A DNA stretch of 36,367 nucleotides from Paludibacter sp. GTDB taxonomy: Bacteria; Bacteroidota; Bacteroidia; Bacteroidales; Paludibacteraceae. The translations under genes were made by a program, and so were the position numbers. This document shows, piece after piece, positions 1 to 8,057 of this stretch; position 1 is the stretch's first letter; the number at the start of each line of letters is the position of its first letter. The notes beneath the pieces are model-generated. The model had not been told where the DNA came from. It saw only the letters and a list, made by a program, of their open reading frames with translations, and made no database searches. Location: positions 1 through 36,367 of the forward strand of contig QKGU01000096.1 in assembly GCA_003250325.1 (NCBI GenBank), written 5' to 3'.

Positions 1-338
1 ACTTCCGATAATTTTTTAGAGTCTTCCTCCAGTTTAATTACTCCCACGTTTATGGGTTTTCCGGCTATGGCAAGTTGTTTGTTTACCTGATTGTAACCTA
101 CAAAACTAAATTGCAATACATAATTTCCATTTTCCAATCCCGAGAAAACAAAACCGCCTTTGAGGTCGGTACTCATCCCGGCTAAAGGAACTTTTGAGCC
201 TTGTTTTAATAGGGTGACGTTTACAAATTCAATAGGGTTCTGTGAATCAGCATCTATGATGGTGCCGCTAATGGTTGAAGCTGCAAAAAGCTGAAAAGAA
301 AATAGAGAGATAATTAATAGAAATAAAACCTTTTTCAT
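1..338 (-). CDS. TonB-dependent receptor / carboxypeptidase-like regulatory domain protein, N-terminal part (runs off window)
   Basis: Reverse-strand reading from ATG at 338 gives MKKVLFLLIISLFSFQLFAASTISGTIIDADSQNPIEFVNVTLLKQGSKVPLAGMSTDLKGGFVFSGLENGNYVLQFSFVGYNQ: signal peptide plus CarboxypepD_reg-like domain, typical of Bacteroidetes TonB-dependent receptors; open at window edge. Confidence 0.75.
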   Translation of the reverse strand, partial: MKKVLFLLIISLFSFQLFAASTISGTIIDADSQNPIEFVNVTLLKQGSKVPLAGMSTDLKGGFVFSGLENGNYVLQFSFVGYNQVNKQLAIAGKPINVGVIKLEEDSKKLSE

Positions 339-404
339 ACCTAATAAATAATTCATTGATAAAAAATAAGCGGACAAACCGCTCGAATGAGAAGTTTAGA
401 CCGC

Positions 405-412
405 CAAAAGTA
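405..412 (-). promoter_or_regulatory. Bacteroidetes -7 element TACTTTTG upstream of the receptor gene
   Basis: + strand caaaagta = reverse complement of TACTTTTG (TAnnTTTG consensus). Confidence 0.5.
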
Positions 413-451
413 GCAAAAGTTTAATCTACTAATTGTTTAGAATTATTAATA

Positions 452-484
452 AAACAAAAGGCGTTTTCACAACGCCTTTTGTTT
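452..484 (-). terminator. Intrinsic terminator downstream of pyk
   Basis: aaacaaaaggcgtt-ttcac-aacgccttttgttt, perfect 14-bp stem followed by T-rich sequence on the minus strand. Confidence 0.85.
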
Positions 485-490
485 ATTTTA

Positions 491-1933
491 TCAGAAGTTT
501 GGAAGTATATACTTGTCTCTTGATTCAAAGATCTTGTCGATTCTGTTTATCTCGAGGAAAGTAGTGCCAAATCCGGAACCGAAACTTCCGCTCAGGTAGC
601 AGACATAATCATCTGCTTTGAGGAAACCTTCTTTTATAAGTTGGTGTAGACCGTCGATAAGGTATTTCTGAGTATTTCCTTTTTCGCTTTGGAAAATAGG
701 GAACACACCATACGAAAGTGCCAATTCGCGGGTTGAACGTTCGTGATAGCAAAGTGCTAAAATCGGGTTCGTTCCACGATAAGCTGCAAGGAAACGAGCC
801 GTTTTTCCGCTATAAGTATCAGTTATTACTGCCTTTGTCCCAATCTTGCTGCTTGCCTCAACGGCCGCATTAGCAAGGAACGAAGTAATATCGTTGGTGC
901 TTATATTGATTGGAATATCGTTTTCTGCCAGTTTTGTTTTCTCAGCTTCTTTTGCAATTTTTGCCATGATACGAACTGCTTCTACCGGATATTTTCCGTA
1001 AGCGGTTTCGCCACTAAGCATCAACGCATCGGTACGATAATAAATTGCATTCGCAATATCAGTTACTTCGGCACGTGTAGGACGTGGATTTTTGATCATC
1101 GAGTGAAGCATTTGAGTGGCAACGATAACTGGTTTCTTTGCCAATACGCATTTTCGAATTAATCGACGTTGAATGCCAGGAATTTTTTCCTGTGGTACTT
1201 CGATACCCAAATCACCACGGGCAATCATAACACCGTAAGTGTGCTCCAGAATTTCTTCGATATTGTCAACCCCTTCCTGGTTTTCAATTTTAGAAATAAT
1301 TTTGATCGGGCTGTTGTGCTCGTCCAGAATTTTTTGAATATCGAGTAAATCCTGTTTGTTGCGTACAAACGAGTGGGCAATGAAATCCAAATCCAGTTCG
1401 ATAGCCAAAAGAATGTTCTGGCGGTCGCGTTCGGTGAGCGAAGGCAAATTGATGCGTACTCCTGGAACGTTTACACTTTTGCGGCTTCCTAATACTCCAT
1501 CGTTTTCAACGCGACAGTATAGGAATGTATCATCTTTCGATTCAACTTTCAAATCGATTTCTCCATCGTCAAACAAGATGTCATCCCCAACATTCAGGTC
1601 ACGAACAAAATGGATGTAATTTACTGCGATACACTCATTTGTAGATATGAGTTCAGGGTTTCCTGTTACCTTTACCAAATCCCCGGTTTGAAGGTCGATG
1701 GAGTCGTTTTGAACAACGGTAGTTCTTACTTCCGGACCTTTAGTGTCCATTAATAATGCAATGCTGCTGCTCACCGCACGAACATTGTTGATGATTTTAA
1801 GAAATCCTTCACGTTGTAAGTGTGCTGAATTCATTCGCACTACATTCATCCCTTCATTATAGAGGGATCTTATAAACTCCACTTCGCACTTCAAGTCGCT
1901 AATGGTTGCAACTATTTTAGTTGATTTTGACAT
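491..1933 (-). CDS. pyk: Pyruvate kinase
   Basis: 480 aa; MSKSTKIVATISDLK, MNSAH, DTKGPEVRT, MIARGDLGIEVP, ATQMLHSMIKNPRPTRAEVTDIANAI, SGETAYGKYP motifs. Confidence 0.97.
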   Translation of the reverse strand: MSKSTKIVATISDLKCEVEFIRSLYNEGMNVVRMNSAHLQREGFLKIINNVRAVSSSIALLMDTKGPEVRTTVVQNDSIDLQTGDLVKVTGNPELISTNECIAVNYIHFVRDLNVGDDILFDDGEIDLKVESKDDTFLYCRVENDGVLGSRKSVNVPGVRINLPSLTERDRQNILLAIELDLDFIAHSFVRNKQDLLDIQKILDEHNSPIKIISKIENQEGVDNIEEILEHTYGVMIARGDLGIEVPQEKIPGIQRRLIRKCVLAKKPVIVATQMLHSMIKNPRPTRAEVTDIANAIYYRTDALMLSGETAYGKYPVEAVRIMAKIAKEAEKTKLAENDIPINISTNDITSFLANAAVEASSKIGTKAVITDTYSGKTARFLAAYRGTNPILALCYHERSTRELALSYGVFPIFQSEKGNTQKYLIDGLHQLIKEGFLKADDYVCYLSGSFGSGFGTTFLEINRIDKIFESRDKYILPNF

Positions 1934-2022
1934 ACAGATTATTTAATATTTGTTACTTCCTTTCAATATGGGAATTTTGTTGATTAAAAAATAATGTGCG
2001 ATCTTTTCAGTATAAAATAGTA

Positions 2023-2445
2023 TTAGAATTTTAAAATCGCATCGACGGCTAAACGATACGAATCAAGACCGAATCCCACAATACAACCTTTACAAGCCTC
2101 AGACAAGTAAGAGTGGTGGCGGAATTCTTCGCGTTTAAAAACATTTGAAATGTGTACTTCAATCACTGGAACAGTAATCGCACGAATCGCATCGGCAATT
2201 GCAATGGAAGTATGTGTATATGCTCCGGCGTTGAGCACTACTCCATCGTAAGTAAAACCGACTTCGTGCAACTTGTCAATGATGAAACCTTCGGTATTTG
2301 ACTGGAAATAATCCAGTTCAACATCAGGAAACTTTGATTTTAGCTCAATATAATACGCTTCGAAAGTTAGATTACCATATACAGCAGGTTCACGGGTACC
2401 TAATAAATTCAGGTTGGGGCCATTGATAATCTGAATGCGTTTCAT
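2023..2445 (-). CDS. aroQ: Type II 3-dehydroquinate dehydratase
   Basis: MKRIQIINGPNLNLLGTREPAVYG, FQSNTEGFIIDKLHE, VLNAGAYTHTSIAIADAI, EVHISNVFKREEFRHHSYLS; true start at 2445, ORF-track start too long. Confidence 0.96.
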   Translation of the reverse strand: MKRIQIINGPNLNLLGTREPAVYGNLTFEAYYIELKSKFPDVELDYFQSNTEGFIIDKLHEVGFTYDGVVLNAGAYTHTSIAIADAIRAITVPVIEVHISNVFKREEFRHHSYLSEACKGCIVGFGLDSYRLAVDAILKF

Positions 2446-2723
2446 ATTGTTTGCTTTTTTGTTCTTATCAAATTGCGAATCGTAATATAAAGTACAAATA
2501 ATGAAGGAATCAGACAAACTCCGTTGGCTGCGATCATAGGAATGTTTGGAATTAACAGTCCGTAAGTGAACCAAAACAGTATCCCAAGTGTCATTATAGA
2601 GTACATTATCGGCGAAATACTCTTCGTATCTCCTGTTTTCACCACTTTATAAGCCTGCGGAAACTGCGCAATTGCGGTACAAAAACCTGCTAAATAACCT
2701 ATAAATGTGATGTCAAATGTCAT
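2442..2723 (-). CDS. SemiSWEET family transporter (PQ-loop / MtN3 half-size sugar transporter)
   Basis: MTFDITFIGYLAGFCTAIAQFPQAYKVVKTGDTKSISPIMYSIMTLGILFWFTYGLL: PQ-loop motif, three TM helices, ~93 aa; start re-set to 2723 because of a -7 element just upstream. Confidence 0.88.
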   Translation of the reverse strand: MTFDITFIGYLAGFCTAIAQFPQAYKVVKTGDTKSISPIMYSIMTLGILFWFTYGLLIPNIPMIAANGVCLIPSLFVLYITIRNLIRTKKQTI

Positions 2724-2738
2724 CGAAAAAATTTTGTG

Positions 2739-2746
2739 CAAAAGTA
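2739..2746 (-). promoter_or_regulatory. -7 element TACTTTTG for SemiSWEET-aroQ(-pyk)
   Basis: + strand caaaagta; ~15 nt upstream of ATG at 2723. Confidence 0.55.
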
Positions 2747-2900
2747 GCAAAAAAAAGTAATGTACGAAACACAATTTGAATATCTTACAATGATTTAGCA
2801 AATGATTTGTAACATTTAAAGGTTTAAATGAAATAATTTGTATTTTTACTGTCAATTATAGGAATTTATATTCATTAAATATGATATTAGCATTTTTATT

Positions 2901-3353
2901 ATGGGTTTAGAAAATTCATTCTTTCAAAAATATAAACCGGGTGTTCCGAAAAGGTATTTGTTGTTTTTTGCTGCTTTCATCTGGACGTTTGCCGGTGGGA
3001 TGCTTTTGTTTCGCGGTTTTTATTTTCTGAGCAACCTATCTGAAACCATTTGGAGTTATTCTTTTGTAAGTATATTAGCCGGATTAATCTTTTATATACT
3101 GGTATTTTCGCATGTTTCACTAAAACATTCGCTTCGAATTGTTAATTTGTCTGAAGAACGCCCATGCCTATTTTCCTTTTTTAGTTGGAGTAGTTATGCG
3201 ATGATGTTTGTGATGATTAGTTTGGGAGTGATAGTAAGAATTTCCGGCATAATTTCTATGAAATATCTTGCTGAATTTTATATAACTATGGGAACGCCTT
3301 TGTTTTTATCGGCATTCCGGTTTTATTATTTTGGATTTAATTTCAATCGTTGA
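2901..3353 (+). CDS. Hypothetical multi-pass membrane protein
   Basis: 150 aa, about four hydrophobic segments, no recognised domain. Confidence 0.6.
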   Translation: MGLENSFFQKYKPGVPKRYLLFFAAFIWTFAGGMLLFRGFYFLSNLSETIWSYSFVSILAGLIFYILVFSHVSLKHSLRIVNLSEERPCLFSFFSWSSYAMMFVMISLGVIVRISGIISMKYLAEFYITMGTPLFLSAFRFYYFGFNFNR

Positions 3354-3401
3354 TTATAAAAATATTCGTTATTCTAATAATGATAATTGTATTAATCTTT
3401 T

Positions 3402-5987
3402 ATGCCGATGAAAAAACTTTTACCAGTACTATTTATATTCATATTGTTTCCTGTTTTTTCACAGGAATTACCACATTATAAATTAACGATCGCTCCTGCC
3501 GATCTGGCATTGATGTATGACAACCCTAAAGATGAGGTTTATTATCCGGCTCTTTTTTCAGTAGGAAACCAAAGCTATAATGTTAAGGCCCGGTTTAAGG
3601 GATCGACTACACTGTCATACCCAAAGAAAAGCTGGGCAATAAAATTTGATGATACGAACAACTACTTCGGAGTTTCGCGAATAAATCTGCATGCCGATTA
3701 TAAAGATTGTTCGAATATGAGAAATTTCCTTATTCTTAGACTCTTTGATTTTCTTGGTTATCCGGCCTCACGAATTAAACATGTTACCTACGAAGTAAAT
3801 GGTGAACCATACGGTATTTATACACAGGTGGAGCAGATTGATGCGGATTTTCTTGCCCGAAACGGGAGGTCGCCTATATCGCTGTACAAAGCGAATAATC
3901 ATGCGGCTTTAATGGCACCGCCGGTTCATGATGAGTATTTTGCCCGCATTTGGGAAGCTGAAGTTGGTGGCGATCCCACTTACAATGAGCTTCGTAGGTT
4001 TTTCAATAATTGCCAGTATTGGTCTGTAGAAGATTTTACCGAAAATATAGGCGAACAAATAGATATTGATAATTTTCTGAATTTCTTTGCGGTGCATTTT
4101 GTTTTTTGTGACATGGACAATGTTACAAAAAATATCTTTTTGAATAAAAATAATTCTACGAAAAAATGGGAAATATTTCCTTGGGATAATGAAGGATCAT
4201 TTGGAAACTCAGCTTATGGTGTCTTCGATTCTACTTTGGTCGAATATAATATGAAAGATGCCCGTACACCCGAATATCAGGTTGTGTTTCAGCGTTTGCT
4301 GGAGAATCCAACTTATAAAGCACTATTTAGTTCAAAAGTAAATAAGATTCTGACTGATGGTTTCCAGTTTTTGGATACCCTGGTTGATCATACTTATGAA
4401 AGAATCAAAAACGATGTTTATGCAGATAATAGAAGAGAGTCTTCGAGTGAGGACTTTGATAACTCAATACCACGTATTAAGTGGTTTATGTATGAACGGA
4501 AAGAATTTTTACAAAACCACGAATTACCGGTGAGAAATGTATTGACAGATTTCCAATGTTCCAACCCAATGCCTACGCCCGATAATCCTATGGTAACATT
4601 CAGAATAAAATCGCCGGTAGTGCAACGTGTAAATATGTTTTTTGCCGACTCGGTTGATTTTAATGTCTTCGGCCGGCCGTTCAAGTTTAGTAGAATGCAA
4701 TTGTACGACGATGGTCTGCACGACGATTTACTGGCGAACGATTTGATTTATGGAAATACTAAAGATGTGTCTCAGTTTTTTAGTCCCTTAGTTCCATTTG
4801 CAATAACCGGAGCAGAGCAAAATTATCCGCCGAATGGAATCTTTTATATCGATTATTATAGCTCAAAATCGTATGCGATAAACAAAGGAAATACATTTTC
4901 GAATGTGGCTGATAGTCTGGAAATAGGCGAAATGTATGAATTCGACAATAACTATTTTGTAGAAGTGAAGAATACGTCTTCTACTTCTCCGATTGATTTG
5001 TCGTATTGCCACCTGAGGTTAAACAAATCAACAAACGATTTTATGTTTACGGAAGATGTGGTATTGGAGCCAAATGAAACAATCTATATTTCGTCAAACT
5101 ATAATCTGGGAAGTCAGTTTTTCAATGGAAAACGAAGCTTTTACAATCTCTATTATCAAATGGCAGTAGGCGATTCTCTTCATTTGTTGTCACCGATATT
5201 GTGTCCGTTGGTTTCATCGAGAGTGGATAGTGTAAAAACGTTAACGGTTCAAAGTCCGGCGTTGGTTATTAATGAAATTAATTATAAGTCAAATTCCTCG
5301 AAGCCTATGGGCGATTGGGTGGAAATATATAATCCGACCTCGACAGTAGCCGACCTCACCGGTTGGATATTTAAAGATGGAGACGACGAACATGAATTTA
5401 ATTTCCCTTATGGTTACTTGCTTCCTCCTGATGCTTACGTAGTGATAGCGGAAGATACGGTGAAGTTCAAAACAACTTGTCCTACGGTTACAAATTATGT
5501 GGGAAATACGTCATTCGGTCTTTCCGGTTCAGGCGAAAAGGTGCGTTTGTTTGATAATTATGGATCGGTAATTGATTCGCTTACGTACAGCGTTGGAATC
5601 CCGTGGCCTTTAGCAGCTGCTGGAACGGGAGCTACCTTAGAATTAAAAGATCCGACATTCGATAACTCAAAAGGAGAGAATTGGTTTGCCGATATGCTGA
5701 AATATGGTTCCCCGGGTGAAAGAAACTTTTCGACAACCGATATTCATGAAACAGCGAATGAGAACTACAATATTTATCCAAATCCAGCAAATGGCGTTTT
5801 CTATTTGAATGGAATGTCATATGTTACAAAAATAGAACTGATCAATTTGCAGGGATTTGTGCTCAAAACAATTAGTGCAAATAGCGCTATTGAGTATGTG
5901 GATATAAGCGATTTACCCAAAGGACTATATTATATCCGTATTTCTGAGTTGAATAAAAATATTATACGAAAATTGATCGTGAGGTAA
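3402..5987 (+). CDS. Secreted CotH-kinase family protein with lamin-tail domain and T9SS type A C-terminal sorting domain
   Basis: Signal peptide; YPKKSWAIKFDD...LHADYKDCSNMRNFLILRLFD...YEVNGEPYGIYTQVEQID (CotH); VINEINYKS...GDWVEIYNPTSTVADLTGWIFKDGDDEHEF (LTD); NIYPNPANGVFYLNG...LPKGLYYIRI...KLIVR (Por secretion tail). Confidence 0.9.
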   Translation: MPMKKLLPVLFIFILFPVFSQELPHYKLTIAPADLALMYDNPKDEVYYPALFSVGNQSYNVKARFKGSTTLSYPKKSWAIKFDDTNNYFGVSRINLHADYKDCSNMRNFLILRLFDFLGYPASRIKHVTYEVNGEPYGIYTQVEQIDADFLARNGRSPISLYKANNHAALMAPPVHDEYFARIWEAEVGGDPTYNELRRFFNNCQYWSVEDFTENIGEQIDIDNFLNFFAVHFVFCDMDNVTKNIFLNKNNSTKKWEIFPWDNEGSFGNSAYGVFDSTLVEYNMKDARTPEYQVVFQRLLENPTYKALFSSKVNKILTDGFQFLDTLVDHTYERIKNDVYADNRRESSSEDFDNSIPRIKWFMYERKEFLQNHELPVRNVLTDFQCSNPMPTPDNPMVTFRIKSPVVQRVNMFFADSVDFNVFGRPFKFSRMQLYDDGLHDDLLANDLIYGNTKDVSQFFSPLVPFAITGAEQNYPPNGIFYIDYYSSKSYAINKGNTFSNVADSLEIGEMYEFDNNYFVEVKNTSSTSPIDLSYCHLRLNKSTNDFMFTEDVVLEPNETIYISSNYNLGSQFFNGKRSFYNLYYQMAVGDSLHLLSPILCPLVSSRVDSVKTLTVQSPALVINEINYKSNSSKPMGDWVEIYNPTSTVADLTGWIFKDGDDEHEFNFPYGYLLPPDAYVVIAEDTVKFKTTCPTVTNYVGNTSFGLSGSGEKVRLFDNYGSVIDSLTYSVGIPWPLAAAGTGATLELKDPTFDNSKGENWFADMLKYGSPGERNFSTTDIHETANENYNIYPNPANGVFYLNGMSYVTKIELINLQGFVLKTISANSAIEYVDISDLPKGLYYIRISELNKNIIRKLIVR

Positions 5988-5996
5988 AAAGATTTT

Positions 5997-6773
5997 TTAT
6001 TTGTAAATTGTATTCAGGATGTTAGCCAACTGAATTCCGCCTCTGTACAACATTTCATCCAGTTTGTCGGAGAAGAAATAAGTGTAGTGATAATTGTTCG
6101 TGTCGCTTGAGTCGTAAGAGTAGATTTGGTTCCTGATGTAGTAAGAAGCTTCTACCGACTGAAGAATAGAGTAGGTTTTAAATTTGTCTTTCTGAGGTAC
6201 GAATTTATCCAGCAAATAAGTGCTGTATTCGGAATATGACATTTTCTTGAATTCAATCAGGTATGAATCCCATAACGAATGAATATTAATCGTTTTGCCG
6301 AACCATTTGGTATCTACTTTATTTCCTCCCAAATCTTCTTTCCTCCCCAAGTGCATAGGTTGATGAAGATCACCCACGAAATGAATTAAAAACTTTAGAG
6401 CCTCAGTATCATTTTTATTTATTTTCAGTCTGCGGGTAAGTGAGTCGAGTGCAAAAAACAAATGTTCACCTTCAGCTGTTGGGTTGGCCAATAGCATTTT
6501 GATGTCATTCTCGGAAAGATTGTCGCTCAGATTTTGATAGTGCCACTGATAGCTGTAGGTATATTTCTTATCACTTCTAACTTCGTCAGCCCAGGTCGAG
6601 GCATAAATAATTCCATGAACTCCCAGGATTTTGTCGAGTTGTTTTTGTGCCTTAGGTTTTAGATTGTGATAGGCAACATCAGCTACAATTCTGTGTCCAA
6701 TGGCATCGTATGCCGAAACAAAAAGAGAGATACTCAGCAATGTGAGTGTAAGAATGTATTTGTTCGTTTTCAT
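5997..6773 (-). CDS. S1/P1-type nuclease
   Basis: YDAIGHRIVADVAYHNL, IIYASTWADEVR, LIHFVGDLHQPMHLG, GGNKVDTKWFGKTINIHSLWDS motifs; signal peptide. Confidence 0.92.
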   Translation of the reverse strand: MKTNKYILTLTLLSISLFVSAYDAIGHRIVADVAYHNLKPKAQKQLDKILGVHGIIYASTWADEVRSDKKYTYSYQWHYQNLSDNLSENDIKMLLANPTAEGEHLFFALDSLTRRLKINKNDTEALKFLIHFVGDLHQPMHLGRKEDLGGNKVDTKWFGKTINIHSLWDSYLIEFKKMSYSEYSTYLLDKFVPQKDKFKTYSILQSVEASYYIRNQIYSYDSSDTNNYHYTYFFSDKLDEMLYRGGIQLANILNTIYK

Positions 6774-6801
6774 AATTTTATCTTGATTTTTATATTTTCA
6801 A

Positions 6802-6809
6802 CAAAGATA
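6802..6809 (-). promoter_or_regulatory. -7 element TATCTTTG for S1/P1 nuclease
   Basis: + strand caaagata ~29 nt upstream of ATG. Confidence 0.55.
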
Positions 6810-6898
6810 AAATATTTACATAAAATTTCATTCAAGTTTGTTGTGAATGTTTAATTACAGCTAACGTTTGAATTTAGACAAACCGGTTCAAATTTTTA

Positions 6899-6906
6899 TA
6901 TCTTTG
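6899..6906 (+). promoter_or_regulatory. -7 element TATCTTTG for xerD
   Basis: TAnnTTTG match ~25 nt upstream of the ATG at 6931. Confidence 0.55.
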
Positions 6907-6930
6907 CATGTTAATAGTAACGAAAAAACG

Positions 6931-7830
6931 ATGCTTCCGATTCTTGACGAATATCATCTTTATCTAAAACTCGAAAAGTCTTTATCCGCGAATACAATTG
7001 AGGCTTACGAGAGTGATCTGCAAAAACTGGTGAGTTATTTGTCGGAGGCACATGTTGAAATTGAAAAAGCGTCGACCGAAATTTTACGCGATTTCATTAT
7101 CGAAATAAGCACCTTGGGAATTCATCCGCGTTCGCAGGCCAGGATATTATCGGGAATAAAATCGTTTTATCATTTTCTGATTTATAAAAACGTAATTGAT
7201 GACGATCCGACTTTGTTGCTCGAAACTCCTAAAATCGGTTTTCGTTTACCCGAAGTGTTATCCATTCACGAAATTGACGACATTGTGCTGGCAATTGATC
7301 TCTCGAAACCGGAAGGACAGCGAAACAAAGCAATTATTGAAGTGCTTTATGGCTCCGGTTTGCGGGTTTCGGAGCTGATTAACCTTCAACTTTCGAAATT
7401 ATATCTTGACGAAGGTTATATGCTGGTAGAAGGGAAAGGCAGTAAACAGCGGCTGGTGCCGCTTTCGCCGCAAGCTTTGAAACAAATTGAACTCTGGAAA
7501 ATCGACCGAAACCTGTTGGATATAAAAAAAGGACACGAGGATTTTGTTTTTCTGAATCGCAGAGGCACAAAACTGACGCGCGACATGATTTTCAAAATTG
7601 TGAAGGAGCTTACTATGCTGGCGGGAATCCGAAAAAATGTGAGTCCGCATACTTTCAGGCATTCGTTTGCGACTCATTTGTTGGAAAACGGAGCAAATCT
7701 TCGGGCCATTCAGCAGCTTTTAGGGCACGAATCTATCACTACCACTGAACTTTATACGCACATGGATGTCCATTTTCTGCGGCAAACAGTGCTGGATTGT
7801 CATCCTTTTTATAGAAGCAAGAAAAAGTGA
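6931..7830 (+). CDS. xerD: Site-specific tyrosine recombinase XerD
   Basis: MLPILDEYHLYLKLEKSLSANTIEAYESDLQKL; catalytic set YGSGLRVSEL, HTFRHSFATHLLENGANLRAIQQLLGHESITTTELYTH; start moved from 6868 to 6931 (promoter lies inside the longer ORF). Confidence 0.92.
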   Translation: MLPILDEYHLYLKLEKSLSANTIEAYESDLQKLVSYLSEAHVEIEKASTEILRDFIIEISTLGIHPRSQARILSGIKSFYHFLIYKNVIDDDPTLLLETPKIGFRLPEVLSIHEIDDIVLAIDLSKPEGQRNKAIIEVLYGSGLRVSELINLQLSKLYLDEGYMLVEGKGSKQRLVPLSPQALKQIELWKIDRNLLDIKKGHEDFVFLNRRGTKLTRDMIFKIVKELTMLAGIRKNVSPHTFRHSFATHLLENGANLRAIQQLLGHESITTTELYTHMDVHFLRQTVLDCHPFYRSKKK

Positions 7831-7848
7831 AAGAATGAAATAATGCGA

Positions 7849-8018
7849 GAAATGAGGGTGTCCAATAAGTAAATAGAACGCAAATTACGCAAATAAACGC
7901 GAATTTTTACAATTCATAATTGTTTCATATTCAATATTATATAAATTTGATTAAAATAATATTTGTGAAAATTTGCGTAATTTGCGTTCAAAAAATTCTT
8001 TTGAGACACCTTCATTTC
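7849..8018. repeat. ~170 bp long-inverted-repeat (MITE-like) intergenic element
   Basis: Terminal gaaatgagggtgtc / gacaccttcatttc (13/14) and internal 19-bp perfect inverted repeat gaacgcaaattacgcaaat (7876-7894) / atttgcgtaatttgcgttc (7971-7989). Confidence 0.7.
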
Positions 8019-8057
8019 ATGAACTTATAAGATTTAAATTGATTAATTAACAGCTAT

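Noticed and set aside
1356-1619. 87-aa plus-strand ORF opposite pyk
   Set aside because: Antisense shadow of conserved pyk codons
6931-7830. Tyrosine recombinase as a sign of an integrated element
   Set aside because: Sequence is housekeeping XerD-like, with no att duplication, cargo or phage genes nearby
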